Below the pieces are notes generated by a model. The model saw only the letters and a program-made list of their open reading frames with translations, did no database searches and was not told where the DNA came from. Shown piece by piece: positions 1 through 5,520 of a DNA stretch of 6,284 bases (position 1 is the stretch's first letter; the number at the start of each line of letters is the position of its first letter). Both the position numbers and the translations under genes were made by a program. The DNA is from an uncultured Chloroflexota bacterium (GTDB taxonomy: Bacteria > Chloroflexota > Limnocylindria > Limnocylindrales > Limnocylindraceae): NCBI GenBank assembly GCA_903937225.1, contig CAIZYO010000033.1, forward strand, positions 1-6,284, written 5' to 3'.

Positions 1-1
1 C

Positions 2-94
2 GCTCTGACTCGCTCTCTCTCTTATATGGATAACTCTGGGCAACATTGCTCGGCATGCGGCGAGTATACCGAGCCGCTATCGTGGAGCGGATGA
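2..94 (+). CDS. Possible C-terminal end of an upstream gene, or a short leader ORF (CxxC peptide)
   Basis: An open frame runs from the left edge to a TGA at 92-94, overlapping the ATG at 91 of the MFS gene as ATGA. It could be the last 30 codons of a gene that starts outside the window. Alternatively, it could be a 22-codon leader beginning at ATG 26. The translated end contains a CSACG (CxxC) motif, like one half of a zinc ribbon, but no second CxxC is present in the visible part. The first third has T-rich third codon positions and a CT dinucleotide run at 13-22, which looks more like non-coding DNA than the genes downstream. I do not recognise the product. The ATGA junction is the best argument that it is translated. 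Confidence 0.25.
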   Translation, partial: ALTRSLSYMDNSGQHCSACGEYTEPLSWSG

Positions 95-1395
95 CTGGTT
101 CGATGCGCTCGCTCCTCCTCGGGACCCTGGTCTTGCGGACGGCCACGGGCACCACGGGCGCCCTCCTCGTCTTCTGGACCGCCTTCCTTCGAGATGGCGG
201 CACCATCACCGTGACCACCGCAGACGTTGCAGCGATCTCCCTCGCCTTCTATGTGACCGAACTCGCAGGCTCGCCAATCTTTGGGATCTTCGCCGATCTG
301 ATTGGCCGAAAGCCAATCATGCTGCTCGGGCCGTTCTTTGGGCTGGTCGCCGTACTCATCACGCCCTTCGCACTCACCATCCCGCTGTTGATCGCCACCC
401 GACTCCTTGAAGGTGCATCCACCGCCGCGAGCGTCCCTTCCATCCTCTCCTATGTCGCGGCGAGCACCAGTCACGACGAAAAGCTACGTGGCCGCGTGGT
501 GACCCTCTTTGAAGTGGCCACCCTTGGCGGACTTCTCGTTGCTGGGACTGCGCTCGCCGGTCCGCTCTGGGAGATCTTCGGCGCGAACTCGTTCTTCATC
601 AATGGAGCGATCTATATGGTGGCGTTGGCACTCTTCGCCTACGGGGTGAAGGATCAGCACTCGCGACCGAAGCACGCTACCGAGAACCGTCTGAAGCGGT
701 ATGCCCAGCTCTTCAGTCAGCGCGGCATCCTCCTTTTCGTCCCAACGTGGGTTGCTATCAACGCCATCGTTGGGGTCTGGGTGCCGCAGGGGCTCTACCT
801 GCTGACCGGAAGTTCGGGCGTCCCTTCTGAGGGGCAGTTCCTCCTCTCCGGATTCTCGCCAACATTGATCACGAGCGCACTTGCGGCACTCGCCTTGGTT
901 GGCGGGGTGGGACTGATGTTCTGGGGAAACTCATTTGCGAAGTACCGACGCACCTCCGTCCTCTTGGCGGGTGTGATCGCCTTCTTCGTGGCGATGGGCG
1001 CCGTCTGGTTCCTTAACCGCATGACGGGGAGCGAGCTACCACTGATCGCCGCACTGCTTCTCATTCTCTCCGTCTCCATGTTCTTCCTTGCGGGGGCGAC
1101 CCCCGCAGCTCTCGGCTTCCTTGCCGATGTCTCTGAGCGCTACCACGCCGATCGAAGCGCGGTGATGGGCCTCTACTCCATCTTCCTCGGACTCGGCCAA
1201 GTGATCGGCACATGGGTCGCCGGACAGGTGGCAAACGTTGCAGGCGTTGATGGGCTGGTCTACTCCACCCTCGGCTTCCTCGTTATTGCAGGCGGCGCGC
1301 TGCTCGTACTCCGCCGCGTGGAGCACGAGATCCTGCCTCCACTGAGCGCCACCCATCGTGCCGCGCACGACGTCCTCTCAAACCCACCGAAATAA
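91..1395 (+). CDS. Major facilitator superfamily (MFS) transporter
   Basis: This is an integral inner-membrane secondary transporter, probably a proton-coupled importer or exporter; the substrate cannot be read from the sequence. From ATG 91 it has 434 residues, normal for a 12-helix MFS protein. About twelve hydrophobic segments are visible (roughly residues 8-33, 46-68, 77-94, 97-123, 136-157, 167-185, 213-239, 258-279, 289-309, 316-338, 357-381 and 387-407), with a charged central loop at about 186-210. The MFS signature motif A, GIFADLIGRKP, lies between helices 2 and 3 (about 65-75), with its conserved Asp, Gly and Arg-Lys. Possible starts are TTG 46, ATG 55, ATG 91 and ATG 103. I prefer 91 because GGAG lies at 84-87, an upstream frame ends there as ATGA, and the protein then begins just before helix 1. 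The short 3-base RBS spacing leaves this open. The C-terminal tail is short and cytoplasmic. Confidence 0.9.
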   Translation: MTGSMRSLLLGTLVLRTATGTTGALLVFWTAFLRDGGTITVTTADVAAISLAFYVTELAGSPIFGIFADLIGRKPIMLLGPFFGLVAVLITPFALTIPLLIATRLLEGASTAASVPSILSYVAASTSHDEKLRGRVVTLFEVATLGGLLVAGTALAGPLWEIFGANSFFINGAIYMVALALFAYGVKDQHSRPKHATENRLKRYAQLFSQRGILLFVPTWVAINAIVGVWVPQGLYLLTGSSGVPSEGQFLLSGFSPTLITSALAALALVGGVGLMFWGNSFAKYRRTSVLLAGVIAFFVAMGAVWFLNRMTGSELPLIAALLLILSVSMFFLAGATPAALGFLADVSERYHADRSAVMGLYSIFLGLGQVIGTWVAGQVANVAGVDGLVYSTLGFLVIAGGALLVLRRVEHEILPPLSATHRAAHDVLSNPPK

Positions 1396-1402
1396 CCCCC
1401 CC

Positions 1403-1419
1403 CGCAACTCCGTGTTGCG
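1403..1419 (+). terminator. Small hairpin after the MFS gene, possible weak terminator
   Basis: CGCAAC (1403-1408) and GTTGCG (1414-1419) form a perfect 6-bp stem with a 5-base loop, 7 bases after the MFS stop codon. It follows a run of eight C at 1396-1403. There is no T-tract after the stem, so it is not a standard intrinsic terminator. It may be an mRNA 3'-end stabiliser or simply chance. Confidence 0.25.
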
Positions 1420-1423
1420 CCGA

Positions 1424-1429
1424 TAGACT
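1424..1429 (+). promoter_or_regulatory. Possible -10 element (TAGACT) for the DegV gene
   Basis: TAGACT fits the TANNNT form of a -10 box and would place transcription start near 1436, giving a leader of about 36 bases. No convincing -35 box is seen 16-18 bases upstream. The predicted leader would begin almost at the palindrome at 1437-1454. Confidence 0.25.
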
Positions 1430-1436
1430 GATATGA

Positions 1437-1454
1437 CCAGGGGAGCCCCTCTGG
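1437..1454 (+). repeat. Imperfect palindrome upstream of the DegV gene
   Basis: AGGGG (1439-1443) and CCCCT (1446-1450) are perfect inverted arms around AG. The symmetry continues outward as CCA and TGG with a small bulge. It lies 7 bases before the ribosome-binding site. It could be an operator, a 5'-end hairpin of the transcript, or chance in GC-rich DNA. A two-base loop is too tight for all pairs to form in RNA. Confidence 0.3.
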
Positions 1455-1460
1455 CCTAAT

Positions 1461-1467
1461 GGAGGTG
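1461..1467 (+). promoter_or_regulatory. Strong ribosome-binding site of the DegV gene
   Basis: GGAGGTG is a 7-base match to the complement of the 16S rRNA 3' end, with 5 bases before ATG 1473. It fixes the start of the DegV gene. Confidence 0.8.
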
Positions 1468-1472
1468 TAGCA

Positions 1473-2327
1473 ATGGCTGCGAAGGTTGCAATCGTTACCG
1501 ACAGCGCATCTGACATTCCACCACAGCTCGCAGCGGAGCTCGGGCTCATCGTCGTTCCGATCATCGTTTCCTTTAACGAGGAGAGCTTCAAGGTGGGCGA
1601 AGAGATCTCCATGGACGAGTTCTGGAAGCGCCTCACCGCGCCAGGGGCACCGTTCCCAAAGACTGCGGCACCATCATCCGCCGCCTTCACCGCCGCCTAC
1701 GACAAGGCATTCGCGAGCGGAGCATCTGAAATTGTCTCAATTCACGTCGCCTCCAAGCTCTCCGCCACGTATCGAAGCGCGGAGATGGCGGCCACCGCGC
1801 ACCCGCAGAGCAAGAACATCCACCTGGTCGATACCGCGACTGCATCGGCAGCCGAGGGTCTCCTGGTGAAGCGAGCACACCGTGCCGCAGCGGCGGGAAA
1901 GGGTGCGGCAGAGATCGTTGCGGATATCCGCGGCGTTATCCCGCGAACCCACGTGATCTTCTTCTTGGACACACTCGACTACCTGAAGGCGGGCGGGCGC
2001 ATCAGTCCGGCACGTGCCGCGATCGGTGGACTCCTCTCAGTGAAACCGATCATTGACATTATCGACGGCGAAGTTGTCACGTTGGACAAGCCGCGGACAA
2101 CTGCAAAAGCGCGTGAGCGCTTCATGCAGATCGTTGGCGAGTCAGCCATTGAAGAGTTGACGATCCTGCATTCGGAGGCGCCAGATGTTGAGGAGTTCCG
2201 AACGGATCTCGTCACGCGCTTCCCTGCGATTGGGGCGCTCAAGCCGGGGATCGTTCGCGCTGGCGCGGCGATCGGACCACACACGGGTCCGAAGGGCCTT
2301 GGCGTTGCGCTGATCCGCGCCTCGTAG
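1473..2327 (+). CDS. DegV family fatty acid-binding protein
   Basis: DegV/FakB family proteins are cytoplasmic two-domain proteins that bind a fatty acid. In Firmicutes, FakB presents the fatty acid to the kinase FakA, which makes acyl-phosphate for phospholipid synthesis. The 284 residues are the usual family length. Visible family motifs are VTDSASDIP (8-16), KTAAPS (63-68, with the conserved Thr64), the SKLSATYRSA segment (94-103), VDTATAS (119-125), DTLDYLKAGGRIS (166-178), LLSVKPII (187-194) and the C-terminal IGPHTGPKGLGV (267-278) with His270. These correspond to the positions lining the fatty acid carboxylate pocket in characterised FakB proteins. The start is set by GGAGGTG 5 bases upstream. 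Neither neighbour is a FakA-like (Dak2 domain) kinase, so the partner must be encoded elsewhere if there is one. Family assignment is firm; the bound lipid and pathway are inferred from relatives. Confidence 0.94.
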   Translation: MAAKVAIVTDSASDIPPQLAAELGLIVVPIIVSFNEESFKVGEEISMDEFWKRLTAPGAPFPKTAAPSSAAFTAAYDKAFASGASEIVSIHVASKLSATYRSAEMAATAHPQSKNIHLVDTATASAAEGLLVKRAHRAAAAGKGAAEIVADIRGVIPRTHVIFFLDTLDYLKAGGRISPARAAIGGLLSVKPIIDIIDGEVVTLDKPRTTAKARERFMQIVGESAIEELTILHSEAPDVEEFRTDLVTRFPAIGALKPGIVRAGAAIGPHTGPKGLGVALIRAS

Positions 2328-2401
2328 GCTTCGCACGGGGTACCTGAGCGAGAGGAAGACGGCAACGGGTTTCCTAGGCTCGTTGTAGCCTGAGCGCGTA
2401 A

Positions 2402-2414
2402 CGCCCCTAGGGCG
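2402..2414 (+). repeat. Short hairpin in the dehydrogenase leader
   Basis: CGCCC (2402-2406) pairs with GGGCG (2410-2414) around a 3-base loop, about 40 bases before the ribosome-binding site. If transcription begins near 2398 from the possible -10 box TAGCCT, this hairpin would sit at the 5' end of the mRNA. Confidence 0.3.
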
Positions 2415-2453
2415 GCTGACTGCGACCTCTCGCCGCAGCGGTCTGTAGAGCAT

Positions 2454-2462
2454 GAGGTGATC
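2454..2462 (+). promoter_or_regulatory. Extended ribosome-binding site of the glutamate dehydrogenase gene
   Basis: GAGGTGATC is a 9-base perfect complement of the conserved 3'-terminal 16S rRNA sequence (GATCACCTC). The GAGGTGA part ends 6 bases before ATG 2467. This decides the start and suggests strong translation. Confidence 0.8.
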
Positions 2463-2466
2463 AAGG

Positions 2467-3714
2467 ATGAGCCAGAAGAGCGCGTGGGCGGTTGCCCAGC
2501 AGCAGTTTGATCTCGCCGCCAAGCGGCTGAATCTTGATCCAGGGATTGCCGCCGTGCTGCGCGAGCCGCGCCGACAACTGACCGTGCACTTCCCCGTGCG
2601 CATGGACGATGGCTCTACGCGCGTCTTTGAGGGCCACCGCGTCCAGCACAACCTCGGTCGCGGCCCAGCCAAGGGGGGCATTCGATTCCACCAGGACGTA
2701 AACATTGACGAAGTGAAGGCGCTCGCCATGTGGATGTCGTGGAAGTGTGCCGTGATGGATCTTCCGTATGGCGGTGGCAAGGGGGGCGTGACCGTTGACC
2801 CGAAGCAGCTCTCGATCGGCGAAGTTGAGCGCCTGACGCGCCGCTTCACCACGGAGATCGCAGTGATCATTGGGCCGGAGTCAGATATCCCCGCGCCTGA
2901 TGTGAACACAAACAGCCAGACGATGGCCTGGATGATGGACACCTACTCCATGCACGCGGGACACACCGTCCCAGGCGTCGTGACGGGGAAGCCGATTGCG
3001 CTCGGCGGCTCGAAGGGTCGCAATGAGGCGACGGCACGTGGCGCGGTCATCTGCGTCCGTGAAGCTGCGTCAAAGATCGGCCTAAATCTGAAGGGGGCGA
3101 CAGTTGTGGTGCAGGGGTACGGCAACGCCGGCTCCATTGCCGCGAAGTTGATTGCCGACCTTGGCGCAAAGGTGATCGCCGTCTCTGACAGTAGTGGTGG
3201 TATCCAAAACGCAGCGGGGCTCGATCTCGCCGCGGTTGACGCGCACAAGAAGAAGACGGGGAGCGTGGTCGGACTTGCCGGCGCAACGCCCGTCTCTAAC
3301 CAGGCGATCCTTGAGATTCCATGTGACGTGTTGATTCCGGCGGCGCTCGAGAATCAGATCACCGCAGAGAATGCGGCGAAGATCAAGACGAAGATCGTTG
3401 CTGAAGCGGCAAACGGACCAACCACGCCAGAGGCGGACGACATCCTCTTCGCCAACGGCGCGATGGTGATCCCTGACATCCTCTGCAACGCGGGCGGCGT
3501 CACAGTGAGCTACTTCGAGTGGGTGCAGGACCTGAATCGCGACTTCTGGGAAGAGGAGGAGGTCAACCTTCGCCTGGAGAAGAAGATGGTGCGCGCATTC
3601 CATGAGGTCTACGACATGGCACAGGAGCAGAAGAGCCACCTGCGCACAGGTGCCTACCTCCTCTCCGTGAAGCGTGTTGCCGACGCGATGAGCGTCCGCG
3701 GCATCTACCCATAA
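2467..3714 (+). CDS. gdhA: Glutamate dehydrogenase (Glu/Leu/Phe/Val dehydrogenase family)
   Basis: This cytoplasmic enzyme reversibly converts glutamate and water to 2-oxoglutarate and ammonium with NAD(P). At 415 residues it matches the small hexameric GDHs (about 410-425). The N-terminal substrate domain carries PAKGGIR (67-73), WKCAV (92-96), the catalytic-lysine motif LPYGGGKGGV (99-108, Lys105) and APDVNT (143-148, catalytic Asp145). The Rossmann nucleotide domain carries VVQGYGNAGS (214-223) and Asp241 at the end of the second strand. Lys69, Ala143 and Ser348 (in VSYFEWVQ) match the residues that grip the glutamate side chain in clostridial GDH, which favours glutamate over Leu/Phe/Val. 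AVSDSSGG has Ser where several relatives have Arg or Lys, so NAD use is plausible but unproven. The gene stands alone with its own leader and a very strong ribosome-binding site, consistent with high expression. Confidence 0.95.
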   Translation: MSQKSAWAVAQQQFDLAAKRLNLDPGIAAVLREPRRQLTVHFPVRMDDGSTRVFEGHRVQHNLGRGPAKGGIRFHQDVNIDEVKALAMWMSWKCAVMDLPYGGGKGGVTVDPKQLSIGEVERLTRRFTTEIAVIIGPESDIPAPDVNTNSQTMAWMMDTYSMHAGHTVPGVVTGKPIALGGSKGRNEATARGAVICVREAASKIGLNLKGATVVVQGYGNAGSIAAKLIADLGAKVIAVSDSSGGIQNAAGLDLAAVDAHKKKTGSVVGLAGATPVSNQAILEIPCDVLIPAALENQITAENAAKIKTKIVAEAANGPTTPEADDILFANGAMVIPDILCNAGGVTVSYFEWVQDLNRDFWEEEEVNLRLEKKMVRAFHEVYDMAQEQKSHLRTGAYLLSVKRVADAMSVRGIYP

Positions 3715-3750
3715 GCGGCGGTCGTCTCGCGCGGGTCTCGGTACGGGGCT

Positions 3751-3765
3751 GCGCGGCGCGGCGCG
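3751..3765 (+). repeat. Short GC-rich tandem repeat (GCGCG x3)
   Basis: Three consecutive GCGCG units lie between the dehydrogenase and the next gene, directly before GGTAGGATG. The whole 64-base gap (3715-3778) is strongly GC-rich and has no clear terminator or -35 box. Confidence 0.5.
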
Positions 3766-3766
3766 G

Positions 3767-3772
3767 TAGGAT
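3767..3772 (+). promoter_or_regulatory. Possible -10 element (TAGGAT) 6 bases before the start of the 205-residue gene
   Basis: TAGGAT fits TANNNT and ends 6 bases before ATG 3779, the spacing expected for a leaderless transcript that begins at its start codon. The same bases contain AGG, which could instead be a weak ribosome-binding site 8 bases from the ATG. No -35 box is seen. Confidence 0.25.
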
Positions 3773-3778
3773 GCATCG

Positions 3779-4396
3779 ATGACCGGCCTTGATCACGAAG
3801 AGCGCTTCCTCTTTCGCGAGGAGATCCTCGCGCTCGCTGGTGCGCTCGGCGACCCGACCACGCTCGACAACGTGGAGGACCTCCTTGTTGACCTGATCAC
3901 CTCCAGTCACTTTGACGCAGAGGTGGTGACCCTTGAGCGCTCGCTGCAGGCGATGCTGGGTCAGCGACAGGGGGCAACGCTCGTCAATGCGCTTACCGCG
4001 GCACCCGAGGCGTTCAATGAGGTGCATGATCTGCGCCTCCAGCCAGAGGTGCTGGAGCGGCTCACCAGCTGGCGGGCTCGATTCGGTCTCGCAATTGATA
4101 ACGCGCTCAGCTTCCTCTCCAATCCGGACGGCATTCAGGGTCACAATTTCACCACCCAGGTGGCACACGGTGACGATCGGCGCGCACTTCAGGGTCGACT
4201 GACATTTGTGCGCTACAGCAATGAGTCCGAGTTCTTCATTGCCGACGCCACCGTCTTCCTCTCCGTTGCTGCAGATGTGCTGGATAAACTCGGCACGCAC
4301 ATCACACGGGAAGATGTGGACCCAGAGGTCGTCTCGCGGCTCGGCGATGCGGTAAAGCTGATTGAGCGGCGCACGGCGCCACGCGGCGAGGAGTAG
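3779..4396 (+). CDS. Hypothetical protein, 205 residues, paired with a BioD/DRTGG protein
   Basis: I do not recognise this protein. It is acidic overall, soluble-looking, and has no signal peptide, membrane segment, cysteine or metal motif. Residues 5-115 appear to be mostly amphipathic helices (for example 7-23, 28-40, 47-62 and 89-113). A stretch at about 138-155 reads as beta strand (GRLTFVRYSNESEFFI). Two further helices follow (156-171 and 183-198), with a charged tail. The frame is open throughout, codon use matches the neighbours, and the overlapping frames show no family signal, so it is a real gene. Its stop lies 5 bases before the next start, and its last codons contain that gene's GAGGAG ribosome-binding site. 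The two are therefore probably co-transcribed and translationally coupled, and this protein may be a partner or regulator of the P-loop protein. That role is inferred from position only. Confidence 0.8.
   Translation: MTGLDHEERFLFREEILALAGALGDPTTLDNVEDLLVDLITSSHFDAEVVTLERSLQAMLGQRQGATLVNALTAAPEAFNEVHDLRLQPEVLERLTSWRARFGLAIDNALSFLSNPDGIQGHNFTTQVAHGDDRRALQGRLTFVRYSNESEFFIADATVFLSVAADVLDKLGTHITREDVDPEVVSRLGDAVKLIERRTAPRGEE
4388..4393 (+). promoter_or_regulatory. Ribosome-binding site of the BioD/DRTGG gene, inside the preceding gene
   Basis: GAGGAG forms the last two sense codons (Glu-Glu) of the upstream gene and sits 8 bases before ATG 4402. This arrangement favours translational coupling. 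Confidence 0.7.
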
Positions 4397-4401
4397 CGCG
4401 C

Positions 4402-5520
4402 ATGGCCGACGGCGCTCGGCAGATCTTCCTTGCCGCAACCGGGCAGAACCGCGGCAAGACCACCGCCTCGCTCGGACTATTCGCCGCGTTTACGGAGCGT
4501 GGCCTGAAGACGGCCTTCATGAAGCCTGTCGGGCAGCGCTGGATCATGCTTAACGGCGCGCCCGCCGATGAAGATGCGGCACTGATGCGAGAGGTCTTCG
4601 ACCTTCCCGACCCAACACACCTCCTCTCGCCCGTGCAGATTCCTCGCGGCTTTACCCGTCGCGTGATTGAGGGCGAGGTGGTGGAGGACTTCAGCGCACG
4701 AATCCTCGACGCGCAGGTAGAGATGGCGAAGGGGCGTGATCTCATCCTCCTTGAGGGGACTGGACATGCAGGTGTCGGCGCGGTCATCGGACTCTCCAAT
4801 GCAGATGTTGCGGCGCTGCTCGGTGCCCCAGTCATCATCGTGAGTGAGGGCGGGATCGGTCGGCCGATCGATGAGATCGTCCTCAACGCTGCGCTCTTCG
4901 CTGCGCGCGGTGTGGAGGTTGCAGGGGCGATCGTCAACAAAGTCAACTTGGAGATGGAGCCACAACTTCCTCGCCTCCTGGAGAAGGGACTGGCGCGCCA
5001 CAAGATTCCACTCCTCGGCGTACTTCCGTACCGACAGATCCTCTCCAACCCAACACTTGCGATCATTGAGGACGGCCTGCAGGGGGAGACGATCTGGCCG
5101 GGGCGCGACATGGATGCAATCATCGGGCGCGTCTCTGTGGCCGCGATGCAGCCGCAACATGTGATGGAGCGCATTGGTGCGGACGCGCTCGTCGTGGTGC
5201 CAGGCGACCGTGAAGACGTGCTCGAGGTTCTTGCGCAGCTCTGGTTGAGCGGCGAGGCGCATCCGAATCGACCGCTCGGCTTTGTTCTGAGTGGCGGCTA
5301 CCGGCCGAGCCCGCGCATCATTGACTTGCTCCGCAAAGCCGATCTCTTCACGGTGCTGATGGAGGGCGACACCTACACGGTTGCTTCAAAGGTGCACGAC
5401 CTTCTCGTCAAGACGCATCCTGAAGATGTGCGCAAGATCGATGAGATCAAGAGCCTCGTCGCCTCCGCACTCGACATTGATCGCATTCTCGGTGTGTCGC
5501 GCCCGGTCCCTTCGCGCTAA
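4402..5520 (+). CDS. BioD-like P-loop protein with C-terminal DRTGG domain ('phosphotransacetylase family' N-terminal type)
   Basis: The N-terminal half is a dethiobiotin synthetase/CobQ-like P-loop domain. It has the phosphate-binding loop ATGQNRGKTT (12-21), KPVGQ (41-45, like the BioD Lys-Pro-Val) and LLEGTGHAG (116-124, the Walker B-region acidic motif). Further on are APVIIVSEGGIGRPIDEI (142-159) and GAIVNKV (175-181). The C-terminal part, about 250-340, resembles the DRTGG domain, with GADALVVVPGDRED (259-272), LGFVLSGGYRPSP (292-304) and EGDTYTVASKVHDL (321-334). This order matches the N-terminal portion of long phosphotransacetylases, but at 372 residues the acetyltransferase domain is absent. 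The protein is therefore unlikely to make acetyl phosphate itself. A nucleotide-dependent regulatory or amide/carboxylate-activating role is possible; the true reaction is unknown. It is the second gene of a two-gene operon, and its TAA overlaps the panC stop on the other strand. Confidence 0.88.
   Translation: MADGARQIFLAATGQNRGKTTASLGLFAAFTERGLKTAFMKPVGQRWIMLNGAPADEDAALMREVFDLPDPTHLLSPVQIPRGFTRRVIEGEVVEDFSARILDAQVEMAKGRDLILLEGTGHAGVGAVIGLSNADVAALLGAPVIIVSEGGIGRPIDEIVLNAALFAARGVEVAGAIVNKVNLEMEPQLPRLLEKGLARHKIPLLGVLPYRQILSNPTLAIIEDGLQGETIWPGRDMDAIIGRVSVAAMQPQHVMERIGADALVVVPGDREDVLEVLAQLWLSGEAHPNRPLGFVLSGGYRPSPRIIDLLRKADLFTVLMEGDTYTVASKVHDLLVKTHPEDVRKIDEIKSLVASALDIDRILGVSRPVPSR

Larger units (their letters stand above)
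2328..2466. other. Intergenic region between the DegV and dehydrogenase genes
   Basis: This 139-base gap holds no gene. It has an inverted repeat AGGCT/AGCCT (2376-2380 and 2387-2391, loop 6) and a hairpin CGCCC-CTA-GGGCG (2402-2414). An 8-bp direct repeat, CCTGAGCG, occurs at 2343-2350 and 2389-2396. TAGCCT at 2386-2391 fits a TANNNT -10 box, but there is no good -35. No T-rich terminator follows the DegV gene. The promoter for the dehydrogenase probably lies here, but I cannot place it firmly. Confidence 0.5.

Noticed and set aside
5..34. CTGACT (5-10) and GATAAC (29-34) as a -35/-10 promoter pair, spacing 18
   Set aside because: Each matches only four of six consensus bases, and the region may be coding if the left-edge frame is the end of a gene.
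46..90. TTG 46 and ATG 55 as starts of the MFS gene
   Set aside because: Neither has a clear ribosome-binding site, and they add 15 or 12 charged residues before helix 1. They are kept as alternatives because the RBS for ATG 91 is also close.
2142..2942. Minus-strand open frame of 266 codons across the DegV/dehydrogenase junction
   Set aside because: It lies antisense to the strongly supported dehydrogenase and the end of the DegV gene, and its translation shows no domain motif and low-complexity Arg/Ser/Pro composition typical of a shadow frame.
3728..3755. CGCGC/GCGCG inverted repeat as a terminator after the dehydrogenase
   Set aside because: The stem is only 5 bp with an 18-base loop, no T-tract follows, and such pairs are expected by chance in this GC-rich stretch.
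3563..4438. Minus-strand open frame of 291 codons opposite the 205-residue gene
   Set aside because: Long antisense frames are common in GC-rich DNA. It overlaps three plus-strand genes, has no recognisable motif, and the plus-strand frame has the better start and operon fit.
4302..5174. Minus-strand open frame of 290 codons opposite the BioD/DRTGG gene
   Set aside because: The plus strand carries clear P-loop and BioD motifs; the antisense translation is Ser/Arg/Pro-rich with no family signal.
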